A stretch of 64,000 bases of DNA, from contig NZ_CP034245.1 in assembly GCF_003931875.1 (NCBI RefSeq), forward strand, positions 2,046,001 to 2,110,000. Reading direction: 5' to 3'. The stretch comes from Microbacterium sp. 10M-3C3. GTDB lineage: Bacteria; Actinomycetota; Actinomycetes; Actinomycetales; Microbacteriaceae. The position numbers were made by a program, and so were the translations under genes. This document shows, piece by piece, positions 30,359 to 38,232 of the stretch. A model generated the notes under the pieces. That model worked only from the letters and a program-made list of their open reading frames with translations. It ran no database searches and was not told the DNA's origin. Numbering within the stretch: position 1 is the first letter of the stretch; each line of letters starts with the position of its first letter.

Positions 30359-30789
30359 TCCTCGAGTCCGAACAGGACGACGGCGTCGTCGAACGCATCC
30401 GCCAGGCGACGAAGACGCTCTGGCTCATGACGCTGAGCCCGCAGTGTTCCGGGTCCGGCATGGGGCGCCTGCGAGAGGACGGCCAGACCCTCCGCTCGCA
30501 ACGCGATCGTCCTGCGACGCCGATCGGAGGTGTCCACGCTCACATCGACAAGTCCGCGCTCCTCCAGTCGCGCCAGCGACTGCCCCAAGGTGGCCGGATG
30601 CATGTCGAGCCGGCTTCGCAGCTGCGCGAGCGGCCACGCGTCGCGCTCGCCGATGATGCGCAGGAGCGCCAGCTGCTCACCCGTCAGCCCGAGCTGAGAT
30701 CGGATGTGCGCCCCCAGCGCCTGGGTGGCCCGCTGCAGTCGATACCACGCTCGGATGGCGTCGACGGCTTCGGGCTGGGGTTCGTTCAC
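30346..30789 (-). CDS. MarR-family regulator, autoregulated
   Basis: A 147-residue winged-helix protein (LTGEQLALLRIIGERDAWPL, MHPATLGQSLARLEERGLVD, wing DTSDRRRRTIALRAEGL). The start is taken as the GTG at 30789: a -10 box (CATAAT) ends six bases before it, giving a leaderless message, while longer starts would lie inside the operator. It heads a three-gene overlapping unit with the VOC fragment and the TfoX-like gene. Confidence 0.85.
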   Translation of the reverse strand: MNEPQPEAVDAIRAWYRLQRATQALGAHIRSQLGLTGEQLALLRIIGERDAWPLAQLRSRLDMHPATLGQSLARLEERGLVDVSVDTSDRRRRTIALRAEGLAVLSQAPHAGPGTLRAQRHEPERLRRLADAFDDAVVLFGLEEWAS

Positions 30790-30794
30790 GAATT

Positions 30795-30813
30795 TATTAT
30801 GTGTCACATAATA
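30795..30813. promoter_or_regulatory. Perfect MarR operator palindrome
   Basis: TATTATGTG-T-CACATAATA is a perfect 9+1+9 inverted repeat. It contains the -10 box (CATAAT on the minus strand, 30796 to 30801) of the MarR gene that begins at 30789, so binding would block its own transcription. Confidence 0.8.
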
Positions 30814-30892
30814 TTCCCGATGCACGCACGCTGACGAACGTCAGAGCCTGAATCTATGCTCGGGTCCCGGCCGGAGAGAGGAAGCGGTCTCC

Positions 30893-31252
30893 GTGCGCGT
30901 GATCCACGTGGCGACGCATTCGTGGCTCGTGCTGAGCGGTGCGATGCAGCCCCGGTTCCTCATCGTCTACGGTCCGGCGGTGCACCGCCCCACCGGCGAG
31001 ACGCTCATGCGGTACCGCATCGACCGGCACGCGCTCGAGCGCGCGCACCGCCGTCCGCTCGCGTGGCTGGAGACGTACGCGGAGGCCGAGGACTGGTGCC
31101 ACCGTCAGCTCGAGACTCCCGAGATGACGGCGCCGCTGCGTGCGGACTACGGCTCCACGGTCACGCCCGAGGAGCAGCGACGACGGTGGGAGGCGGGGCT
31201 GGACCCCCGCACGGGTCTCCCGAGACGTGAGTCGCCCGGCCGTCCGGGGTGA
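30893..31252 (+). CDS. Hypothetical protein
   Basis: A 119-residue soluble protein with conserved-looking Trp, Arg and Tyr positions (HALERAHRRPLAWLETYAEAEDWCHRQLE). The GTG start at 30893 has GAGAGAGGAAG upstream at fair spacing. I do not recognise a family. It is followed by a hairpin shared with tRNA-Lys. Confidence 0.65.
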   Translation: MRVIHVATHSWLVLSGAMQPRFLIVYGPAVHRPTGETLMRYRIDRHALERAHRRPLAWLETYAEAEDWCHRQLETPEMTAPLRADYGSTVTPEEQRRRWEAGLDPRTGLPRRESPGRPG

Positions 31253-31268
31253 CCTGATCCGACCATGC

Positions 31269-31305
31269 GAAACGCCCCGCGGATCATGTCCGGCCGGGGC
31301 GTTTC
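31269..31305 (-). terminator. Hairpin after tRNA-Lys
   Basis: GAAACGCCCCG (31269 to 31279) and CGGGGCGTTTC (31295 to 31305) are perfect 11-bp arms with a 15-base loop, just past the 3' end of tRNA-Lys. It can also end transcription of the plus-strand gene. Confidence 0.65.
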
Positions 31306-31310
31306 GGTGC

Positions 31311-31386
31311 TGGTGCACCCCCTGGGACTCGAACCCAGAACCCACTGATTAAGAGTCAGTTGCTCTGCCGATTGAGCTAGAGGTGC
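31311..31386 (-). tRNA. tRNA-Lys (anticodon CTT)
   Basis: The minus strand gives a 76-base cloverleaf: acceptor GCACCTC/GGGGTGC (one G-T pair), D stem GCTC/GAGC, anticodon stem ACTGA/TCAGT with loop CTCTTAA (CTT), T arm CTGGG/CCCAG with TTCGAGT, discriminator A. CCA is encoded. Confidence 0.97.
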
Positions 31387-31479
31387 AGGCTTTCGGCTGG
31401 TCGGGACAGACCCGGCGAACCGAGGGTCCACGTTACCATCCTTGACGTCGCCGCCGCGAATCGGGCCGCGACGTCCCGG

Positions 31480-31485
31480 TATCCT
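31480..31485 (+). promoter_or_regulatory. -10 box TATCCT, leaderless GTG start
   Basis: TATCCT ends six bases before the GTG at 31492, with no ribosome-binding site. It would drive the four-gene overlapping operon up to 34173. Confidence 0.5.
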
Positions 31486-31491
31486 GGACCC

Positions 31492-32328
31492 GTGCCCCCC
31501 GCAGACCCGTCGCGCGCCGCGTCCGAGAGCCGCTACGCCGACGATCTCGCGCTGGCACTGCGACTGGCAGATGCCGCGGACGCCGTCTCCATGGCGCGTT
31601 TCGATGCCGCCGACCTCGACGTCTCGGCCAAGCCCGACGCGTCCTTCGTCACCGAGGCCGACCTCGCCACCGAGCGCGCGATCCGCGCGATCCTGGACGC
31701 GGAGCGACCCGACGACGCCGTGCTCGGCGAGGAGTACGGATCATCCGGAGGCAGTGCTCGCCGTTGGGTGATCGATCCGATCGACGGCACCCACAACTAT
31801 CTGCGCGGCATCCCGGTGTGGGCGACGCTCATCGCGCTCACCGTCGACGGCGCACCGGTCGTCGGGGTCGTGAGCCAGCCCGCGCTCGGGCGCCGATGGT
31901 GGGCGGCCGAGGGCGCCGGCGCGTGGACCGACTCCCCCGCGGGCCGCCGCCGCATCCGCGTGTCCGACGTGGCAGAGCTCGACCGGGCGAGCGTGAGCTT
32001 CCAGAGCATCGAGCAGTGGGAGGGCGCCGGCCACCTGCCCGCACTCCTGGAACTGTCACGACGCGTGTGGCGCGACCGGGGCTACGGCGACGCACTGCCG
32101 TACATGTGGCTCGCGGAAGGCCGCCTCGAACTCGTCGCCGAGTTCGACGTCAAGGAGTACGACATCGCGGCCATCGCGCCGATCGTGACGGAGGCTGGTG
32201 GGCGGTTCAGCGCCTACGACGGCAGCGCGAGCCTCACGGCGGGCTCATCGCTCGCGACCAACGGTCTGTTGCATGATGCCTTCCTCTCCCTGCTGCAGGA
32301 AGCCGACGCCCAGGAGGCCGCGCGATGA
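31492..32328 (+). CDS. hisN: Inositol-phosphatase-family phosphatase, likely histidinol-phosphatase HisN
   Basis: A 278-residue Mg-dependent phosphatase of the IMPase fold. The metal motifs are VLGEEYG (glutamate), VIDPIDGTHNYLRG (D-P-I-D-G-T), and EFDVKEYDIAAIAPIVTEAGG in the C-terminal half (the W/Y-D-x-A-A motif). The actinobacterial HisN family, which removes phosphate from histidinol phosphate, has this pattern; an inositol or other sugar-phosphate substrate cannot be excluded. No his genes are near. The next gene overlaps by ATGA. Confidence 0.82.
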   Translation: MPPADPSRAASESRYADDLALALRLADAADAVSMARFDAADLDVSAKPDASFVTEADLATERAIRAILDAERPDDAVLGEEYGSSGGSARRWVIDPIDGTHNYLRGIPVWATLIALTVDGAPVVGVVSQPALGRRWWAAEGAGAWTDSPAGRRRIRVSDVAELDRASVSFQSIEQWEGAGHLPALLELSRRVWRDRGYGDALPYMWLAEGRLELVAEFDVKEYDIAAIAPIVTEAGGRFSAYDGSASLTAGSSLATNGLLHDAFLSLLQEADAQEAAR

Positions 32329-32906
32329 ACCGCCGACACTCGACGCTGATCGCCGCGGCGGCCCTCGCGCCGGCGCTCGCGCTGACCCTCGCCGCGTGCG
32401 GTGCGGAGAACAAGCCGGATACGGTTCCGACGACACTCGCCCCGCCGACCGCGGTCGCGACGTCGCCGGCGCCCTCCCCCACGCGCACGACGGCGACGCC
32501 CGACGCCGACCCCGCGTGCGAGACGATCCTCCCCGAAGACACGGTCGCCGACTTCGAGCAGGTGGGCTGGACCGCGCAGGCAGACGTCTTCCGCATCGGT
32601 GGCACCGAGGTGCCCGGCGGCATCCAGTGCACGTGGGGCGACTACACGGTGGCGACCGACCATGTCCAGGTCTTCGGCTGGGCGCCGATCGACGATTCCG
32701 ACGCCGAGGCCGCCGAGCAGCAGCTCGTCTCGGAGGGATGGCGCCGCGAAGAGGGTAACGGCGGGGTCTATGTCACCGAGAGCGCCGAGTCGGCGATCGC
32801 GACCGACGAGGACGGCTACGGCTTCACCTACTTCTTCGGCGACGGATTCGTGAAGGTCTCCGACACCAAGCAGGGTCTCATCCTCATCGAGTGGCCGCCG
32901 AAGTGA
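32325..32906 (+). CDS. Putative lipoprotein, unknown function
   Basis: A 193-residue protein. A signal peptide (residues 1 to 25) ends in LTLAACGAE, a good lipobox with the lipidated cysteine at about residue 25. A Pro/Thr-rich linker and an acidic domain follow with a cysteine pair (PACETIL, IQCTWGDY) that could form a disulfide. Family not recognised. It overlaps both neighbours by 4 bp. Confidence 0.75.
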   Translation: MNRRHSTLIAAAALAPALALTLAACGAENKPDTVPTTLAPPTAVATSPAPSPTRTTATPDADPACETILPEDTVADFEQVGWTAQADVFRIGGTEVPGGIQCTWGDYTVATDHVQVFGWAPIDDSDAEAAEQQLVSEGWRREEGNGGVYVTESAESAIATDEDGYGFTYFFGDGFVKVSDTKQGLILIEWPPK

Positions 32907-33850
32907 GCGACCTGTTCGGCGACTCGGTCGCGTACCGGGACTGGGAGCCGACCAAGGAGACCCTGCACCGCTTCGTCCAGGTGGTCGGGAAGCTCCGCCT
33001 CGCGCTGAGCGCACGGCGCAATCACTGGTGGAACGTCCCCTTCCACCTGACGGCGTCGGGGATCACGACGCGACCGATGGGCACGCATCCGACCTTCACC
33101 GTCGACTTCGATTACATCGACCACCGGCTGCACGTCGGCACGACCGGCGGTGCGCGTTCGTCCTTCTCCCTCGTCGGGCGCTCCGTCGCCGACTTCCACG
33201 CCGCACTCGTCCAGTCGCTGAGCGACGTGGGCGTCGATCCCGCACCGATCCTGGATGCGACGCCTTTCGACCTGCCGGATCGCGCGCGGCGCTTCGCCGA
33301 CGATCACGAGCACGCCGCGTACGATCCCGCAGCGGCGACGACGGCCTTCCGGATGCTCAGCGACGCGAATCTCGTGCTCGAGGAGTTCTGCGGGCGCTTC
33401 TCGGGCAAGACCAGCCCGGTGCATCATTTCTGGCACACGTTCGATATCGCCGCGACACGGTTCTCCGACGTCGCGGTCGATCACACGCCCGCGGTCGACG
33501 GCGTCACGCGCGAGGCCTATTCGCGCGAGGTGATCAGCTTCGGGTTCTGGTTCGGCGACCAAAGCGTGCCCGAGCCCGCGTTCTACTCGTACACGTCGCC
33601 GGAGCCGGACCGGCTGGCGCAAGCGCCGCTTCCCGTGGGCGCGGCGTGGCTCGAGCGTGGATCGTCGCACCTCGCGGTGTACCCGCTCGCGGTGGCGCAG
33701 GCATCCGGCGACCCGCGCGTCGCGGTCCTCGACTTCTTCGAAGCGGCGTACCGCGCGGGCGCCGAGCGGGCAGGGTGGGACATCGACCGCTATGCGTGCG
33801 TGGACGGCGCCACCGATCCGCTGCGCGCGCCGACGGCCGGCGCGAAGTGA
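32903..33850 (+). CDS. DUF5996-family protein
   Basis: A 315-residue protein that matches the DUF5996 pattern: WNVPFHLTASGITTRP in the N-terminal part, HHFWHTFDIAATRFS, and FYSYTSPEPDRLAQAPLP with AAWLERGSSHLAVYPL. The biochemical role of this family is unknown to me. The start is placed at the GTG at 32903, which overlaps the lipoprotein stop as GTGA; a GTG at 32891 is possible. Third gene of the hisN operon. Confidence 0.8.
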   Translation: MSDLFGDSVAYRDWEPTKETLHRFVQVVGKLRLALSARRNHWWNVPFHLTASGITTRPMGTHPTFTVDFDYIDHRLHVGTTGGARSSFSLVGRSVADFHAALVQSLSDVGVDPAPILDATPFDLPDRARRFADDHEHAAYDPAAATTAFRMLSDANLVLEEFCGRFSGKTSPVHHFWHTFDIAATRFSDVAVDHTPAVDGVTREAYSREVISFGFWFGDQSVPEPAFYSYTSPEPDRLAQAPLPVGAAWLERGSSHLAVYPLAVAQASGDPRVAVLDFFEAAYRAGAERAGWDIDRYACVDGATDPLRAPTAGAK

Positions 33851-34173
33851 CGGAATCTGCCGCGGCGCTGACGCGGGTTGCGGGAGTCGTCGTCCGCGAC
33901 GCGACCTGGCGCGAGCGACGCGGACTCCCCCGCAGCGACCGGCACGCGGCGCTCGCGGTGAGCGTGCCGTCGGCAGGTCTGTTCATCCTGCCGGCCGCTA
34001 CGCTGCGCCGCACGACGGCGGCGCCCGTGCGGATCGCCACCGACCCGAGCGGGACGGCGGCGCTGTGGCTCGTGGGCTACGAGGCGTACATCGTCACCGA
34101 CCCCGCGATCGACGGCGTCGCACTGCTCGAGATGCGTGAGGTCATCGACCGCGACCGCCGCAGCAGGGCGTGA
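33847..34173 (+). CDS. Small hypothetical protein
   Basis: A 108-residue protein (VTESAAALTRVAGVVVRDAT...) starting with a GTG that overlaps the DUF5996 stop as GTGA. There is no membrane helix and no recognised family. The coupling and high third-position GC argue that it is real. It converges on a VOC gene. Confidence 0.65.
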   Translation: MTESAAALTRVAGVVVRDATWRERRGLPRSDRHAALAVSVPSAGLFILPAATLRRTTAAPVRIATDPSGTAALWLVGYEAYIVTDPAIDGVALLEMREVIDRDRRSRA

Positions 34174-34194
34174 CGCCGCTGCGTCGGCCCCTGG

Positions 34195-35016
34195 TCAGTC
34201 CGGCAGGGTGACCTGGCTGAGCACGAAGGTCGCACCCTGCGGGTCTGCGATCGTCGCCTCGCGGGTGTACTGCGACGAGGTGGTATCGCGCACCGCACCG
34301 CCGAGCTTCTCGGCGTCGGCGACGGATGCGTCGAGATCTGTCACGACGAAGCGCACACCCCAGCGGGCGGGTGTGGTGCCGTCTTCGGCCAGCGCGGCCA
34401 CGACGTCGGCGAAGCCCTCGGGCGCCTTGCCGCGCTGTCTCTCGAAGATCTCGGGGTCGGCCGTGGCGGCGAGACGATCGCCGTAGCCGGGCAGCCGGAT
34501 CATCCCGGCGCCCACGTCGGGGTCGACGACCCAGGCGAACACCTCCCCGTAGAAGCGCAGGGCGGCCTCGCCGTTGTGGGTGTGCAGATCGGTGAACGCC
34601 CACGCGTTGGGCTGGTTGACGATCTGCGCACCGAGTCGGCGCTTTGCCTGCCACAGCCGGAAGACCGCTCCCTGCGGATCGCGGACGGTCGCGAGGCGTC
34701 CGCCGGGACCGGCGTCTTCGGGACCTTCGACCACCTCGGCGCCCGCTTCGGCCACGATCCTCGCGCTCGCGTCGACGTCGTCGCACGCGATGTAGCTCAT
34801 CCACGACGCGGTGGAGTCGGCGGCCGGCGCGATCGCGGCTGCATCCTGACCATCCAGCGTGGCGATGACGTACGAACCGGGCGCACCCGGCGGCATCGCG
34901 TCGTGGAACTGCCAGCCGAACAGTCCGCCGTAAAAGGACTGCGAGGCTTCGCTGTCGGGCGTGGCGAGGTCGACCCAGCACGGGACGCCCTCGGGGTAAC
35001 GACGCGGTTCTGACAT
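34195..35016 (-). CDS. VOC-family protein with two glyoxalase-like domains
   Basis: A 273-residue protein made of two VOC modules: residues 1 to about 125 (PCWVDLATPDSEASQSFYGG ... VRDPQGAVFRLWQ) and about 140 to 270 (AFTDLHTHNGEAALRFYGEV ... IADPQGATFVLSQ). Such tandem proteins are often called glyoxalase or hydroxylase-like, with the true substrate unknown. The metal positions are not the classical His/Glu set. The start at 35016 fits the first strand; a start ten codons upstream is possible. Confidence 0.85.
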   Translation of the reverse strand: MSEPRRYPEGVPCWVDLATPDSEASQSFYGGLFGWQFHDAMPPGAPGSYVIATLDGQDAAAIAPAADSTASWMSYIACDDVDASARIVAEAGAEVVEGPEDAGPGGRLATVRDPQGAVFRLWQAKRRLGAQIVNQPNAWAFTDLHTHNGEAALRFYGEVFAWVVDPDVGAGMIRLPGYGDRLAATADPEIFERQRGKAPEGFADVVAALAEDGTTPARWGVRFVVTDLDASVADAEKLGGAVRDTTSSQYTREATIADPQGATFVLSQVTLPD

Positions 35017-35117
35017 GTCGGTGAAGCTAGCGCCGCCCACCGACACGGAGAAGTCCCTTCACGTCGGCTCGGTGGTGCGCACGCGATCGGCTGAGGGATC
35101 CCATACGCTCGGGTGGC

Positions 35118-36938
35118 ATGTGGCGGGACTTCGACATGCCCCTCGAGCGAGCGCACGAATACGCCGGCCAGTCGCAGGTGAGCATCGATGCGCTGCCATC
35201 CACCTTGAATTCATTCAGTCGTTCTGAGGCCGTCGAGATTGCCGAGGACTGGCTGGCGTTCTTTCGGACCGCGACCTCGATCACAGACCTGCAGATATCG
35301 AGTCGGGCAACCGACGAGACGCTCGCCGCGCTCTCGCTGCAGACTCAGTTGACGTCGCTACAGCTGCGATTCGGGCCATACACCGACCTGGCCCCGCTCG
35401 CACGTCTCGATCGGCTCGAGGAGCTCGTCCTTCAAGGTGCTACCGGAATTAGCGACCTCGGGCCGCTGCGACAGCTTCCGAGGCTTCGCCGACTCTGGAT
35501 CGAGGATGCGCGCAGACTGAATGACTTTTCGCCTCTTGCCGGGCTGGATCTCGAAGAGCTGACGGTCACCTGCAGCATCAACGGGGCTCGGTGGGACGTC
35601 AAATCACTCGCATTCATCGTCGAACTCCCTCGCCTGCGCAAGTTTTTCTGGGTTCCACGCCTGGCAGATCTCGACTACTCCCCCGCACTGTCGTTGACGG
35701 ATGCTGATTCTGTCTACATCGCGCCGGTCCGTAACATGCAACCTTCGGCCGTCGATCTGGAGTGGGCGCTACCCGGCATACGCGCTCGCCTGCATGAACG
35801 TGGAGTACATCGCATCCCGGTCGTCTCGAGTGACGGCCATGTCGCCATCCTCACAAACGACGTGACGGGCCGGACAGTCTGGGACGCGCCGACCGAAGAC
35901 GAGGAGCGGGCCGCGCGAGAGCCTCGGCCCATCGGTCGGGCTCCGATCACAGGCATCGTCAGCGGGACGACGTATCGAACCGTCAGCACATCGGCCCGGA
36001 TGCGCACCGAGCGCCTGCGGTGTCGTCTCGAAACGCCGCCGGGGCAGGCGCGATTCGGCATCCCTGATCGAGAGCAGACCATCGGGGAGTATCGCTTCAC
36101 GGGTCCTGCTTCGGGCCCGCTGTTGGTGTGGGATGCGCCCGTCAACGACGGAGCCGACAGCGCCTCGCGAGAGGACTTCGCGGGCAATCTAGAGACCCGC
36201 CCGTTTCCACCGCCCGATCCCGACTGGTTCGCCGACAGCGCGTCGACGCCGCCGTTGCCGCCCGCCGAGATGTGGTCGATGCTGTCGGATATCGTCGCGT
36301 CGCTCGACCTCGACGACTTCTCGGCTGCGGTAGCTCGCCTGACCGCGTGCAGCCCGGACGCAGTTCTCGCGTGGGTCCACACCTTCGACGACCACGCAGC
36401 GCGCCTGAGACCGTCGATCGATGCGATCATCGCTGGGTTCGGCCTCCCACCCGAGGAGTCGTTCTCGTTGATCGGAGCGGTGATGGCTCAGGGTGAGACG
36501 GCATGGCAAGCCGTCGTCGACGATCGGGAGGCGTTTGCATTCGAGTGGCGCACCGCGACGGGAGACGCCTTGCTGGACGTCGGCGCCTCCGCGGTTCAGA
36601 CACACTTTCCCGCGGCGCGCCGACTGGTCAGTCCACTCACGCCGTGGGCCGACGATCTCCGGCGCATCATCCCGGCGTGGGCGGAGGAAGAGATCGAGAG
36701 CAATCGGTGGTTTCTGCCCGTGCGCGCCCACGTTGAGGCCGAAGGGGTGATCCGCGAGCGGGTCGTGCTCGTCGACATGGAGGTCTACGACGCCGCGGAC
36801 GCCGCGGTCCAGGCGATGCACTCCTTCGGCGGCACTGTCATCGCTGGTCCGGAGCTGTCTGCGGGTGTCGTGCCCGGGCTGGACAGACTGCACCTCGTGT
36901 ACACAGTCAGAAAGTGGCGGGGGACGACGCGCGCTTAG
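35118..36938 (+). CDS. Leucine-rich-repeat protein with DUF4240-like C-terminal region
   Basis: A 606-residue soluble protein. Residues of about 45 to 190 hold four or five irregular LRRs (LTSLQLRFGPYTDLAPLARLD, LEELVLQGATGISDLGPLRQ, LRRLWIEDARRLNDFSPLAG). A middle region of about 210 to 370 is unknown. About 385 to 500 resembles DUF4240 (EMWSMLSDIV..., FSLIGAVMAQGETAWQAVVD), though divergent. The last 100 residues are unknown. Codon use is less GC-extreme than that of its neighbours (runs such as TTTTTC and AATGAC), which suggests transfer. TACGCT lies eight bases before the ATG. It sits on the island side of ssrA. Confidence 0.7.
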   Translation: MWRDFDMPLERAHEYAGQSQVSIDALPSTLNSFSRSEAVEIAEDWLAFFRTATSITDLQISSRATDETLAALSLQTQLTSLQLRFGPYTDLAPLARLDRLEELVLQGATGISDLGPLRQLPRLRRLWIEDARRLNDFSPLAGLDLEELTVTCSINGARWDVKSLAFIVELPRLRKFFWVPRLADLDYSPALSLTDADSVYIAPVRNMQPSAVDLEWALPGIRARLHERGVHRIPVVSSDGHVAILTNDVTGRTVWDAPTEDEERAAREPRPIGRAPITGIVSGTTYRTVSTSARMRTERLRCRLETPPGQARFGIPDREQTIGEYRFTGPASGPLLVWDAPVNDGADSASREDFAGNLETRPFPPPDPDWFADSASTPPLPPAEMWSMLSDIVASLDLDDFSAAVARLTACSPDAVLAWVHTFDDHAARLRPSIDAIIAGFGLPPEESFSLIGAVMAQGETAWQAVVDDREAFAFEWRTATGDALLDVGASAVQTHFPAARRLVSPLTPWADDLRRIIPAWAEEEIESNRWFLPVRAHVEAEGVIRERVVLVDMEVYDAADAAVQAMHSFGGTVIAGPELSAGVVPGLDRLHLVYTVRKWRGTTRA

Positions 36939-37075
36939 GTCGGCTCGGTCGTCCGCACGAGCCCGCACGTGACGCACGACCACGCCACGAGGAAGCGCTC
37001 GTCGTCGAGGATCTCGAATCGCAGCGGATCGCCGCACGTCGGGCAGCTCCGCGGGTCGAACGCCGGCGTGCTCAC
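36935..37075 (-). CDS. 46-residue zinc-ribbon protein
   Basis: GTG at 37075 to TAA at 36935. The peptide has two CxxC knuckles, CPTCGDPLRFEIL and WSCVTCGLV, about 20 residues apart, a standard zinc ribbon. Such small proteins are often missed. It overlaps the 3' end of the LRR gene by 4 bp on the other strand. The exact role is unknown. Confidence 0.7.
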   Translation of the reverse strand: MSTPAFDPRSCPTCGDPLRFEILDDERFLVAWSCVTCGLVRTTEPT

Positions 37076-37181
37076 CCGGAGAGCATAGGTCCTCCTCGTC
37101 CGCGGATGTCATCGTTCAGTCCCCCGGGGGTGTGATCGTCGGCGATCCCGCGTAGTTTGACGCGCAAGAAGAGGAGGTGCC

Positions 37182-37640
37182 ATGGCGACGTTGAACATCG
37201 ACGGGTTTGCCTCGTGAAGAGGGCTTCAGCGTCATGCGCGATCTCGCCGCGAGGGATTCCGTGCCGGACACGGTGTTCCCGGTCGACTCCTCGAAGCCGA
37301 TCGCCTTCGCGATCCGTCATCAGCAGCTCGCCGACGTCGTCGTTACGAAGGTGCGGGCGGGCAACTACGCCGCCGTCCGCGGCGAGGGACTGGTTCGTCA
37401 CTCGGAGCCCCGTGTCATCCTCCAGGTGCCGAAGCATCCGGTCGCGACGGAGCAACGTGGTCATCAGGTGCGCAGCGGAACAGGATCGGTCGGCTCGACG
37501 AGACGGAGTCCGAAGCCGTCGCCGGACCGACGGCGGAGTTCGCCCGCCTGCTGTTGGCCGCCGCATCCGGAGACGACGCCGCGACACGACGGCCGCTCGA
37601 TGAGACGCTCGGCACGCGCATCATGCACGGCACGATACGG
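37182..37640 (+). pseudogene. Decayed gene with intact ribosome-binding site
   Basis: A strong GAGGAGGTG site precedes the ATG at 37182, but the frame (MATLNIDGFAS) stops at 37215. The next frame then reads EEGFSVMRDLAARDSVPDT and on to ILQVPKHPVATEQRG near 37460, and a third frame reads RIGRLDETESEAVAG to about 37640. At least two frameshifts are needed to join these. I do not recognise the family. It lies next to the 3' end of ssrA. The rest of 37076 to 37718 shows only the ssrA terminator. Confidence 0.5.
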
Positions 37641-37653
37641 GCGCCGCACGGAC

Positions 37654-37703
37654 GACGAAGGGCCCGGAGGCTGCGTGCGCACGCAGCATCCGGGCCCTTC
37701 GTC
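37654..37703 (-). terminator. Terminator of ssrA
   Basis: A 15-bp perfect stem (37654 to 37668 with 37689 to 37703) encloses a second palindrome, CTGCGTGC/GCACGCAG (37671 to 37686). It starts 16 bp past the 3' end of tmRNA. Confidence 0.75.
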
Positions 37704-37718
37704 TATGACAGCGGCTCG

Positions 37719-38085
37719 TGGAGATGGGGGGAATCGAACCCCCGTCCATCGCTGGGATATCGCGGCTTCTCCGGGCGCAGTCTGCGAGTGCGTTCTGCTC
37801 GGCCCCGACCTTTGTCACAGACACCTAAGTCGACGGGCCCAGCCTGGGAAGAGTCCCGCGTGACGTCCAGGCGCCGTCACACAGCAAGATCCCTAGATGG
37901 CGCCAGGGTCCGTGTCGGGATCGACCACGGTCTGACGGACTATCGGGCTCGCTTAGGCAGCGAGGGCGAAGTCAGTGCGCTTGGATTCGGCACTTATTGG
38001 TTTACAGGGAGCGTTTACGAGATAACCCTGCATCCTCGGCCCGCTTCACGCGAATTCGCAGGCGATGTCGAAACCGATCATCCCC
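37719..38085 (-). ncRNA. ssrA: Transfer-messenger RNA (tmRNA)
   Basis: The 5' end GGGGATGATCGGTTTCGACA and the 3' end GGGGGTTCGATTCCCCCC plus ATCTCCA form the tRNA-like half. The tag frame on the minus strand (37991 to 37953) reads AESKRTDFALAA then TAA. About 367 bases. It works with SmpB to free stalled ribosomes and mark the nascent chain for proteolysis. smpB lies about 1.7 kb upstream on the same strand, with two plus-strand genes between. CCA is not encoded. Confidence 0.96.
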
Positions 38086-38220
38086 GTGGTCCTCCGTGGA
38101 GGCGGCCGCTGTCACGCTGTGGAGTTGTGTGTCCGGATGCTGCTGCATCCGAGCATCACAGACTACAACGGATGCGGCGTCCCTGCCATTCCGCGTCGGC
38201 CCACGTATCTGTGGCCTCCG

Positions 38221-38226
38221 TACGAT
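38221..38226 (+). promoter_or_regulatory. -10 box TACGAT, leaderless GTG start
   Basis: TACGAT ends six bases before the GTG at 38233. The 147 bp between it and the ssrA 5' end hold the promoters of both genes; nothing else is seen there. Confidence 0.45.
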
Positions 38227-38232
38227 GAGGGG

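Noticed and set aside
31442..31447. TTGACG as -35 box of hisN
   Set aside because: It is 32 bp from the TATCCT box, too far for a sigma-70-type promoter.
37719..37760. Attachment-site duplication from the ssrA 3' end
   Set aside because: No second copy of the 3' segment was found in the window; tRNA-Lys shares only the general T-arm.
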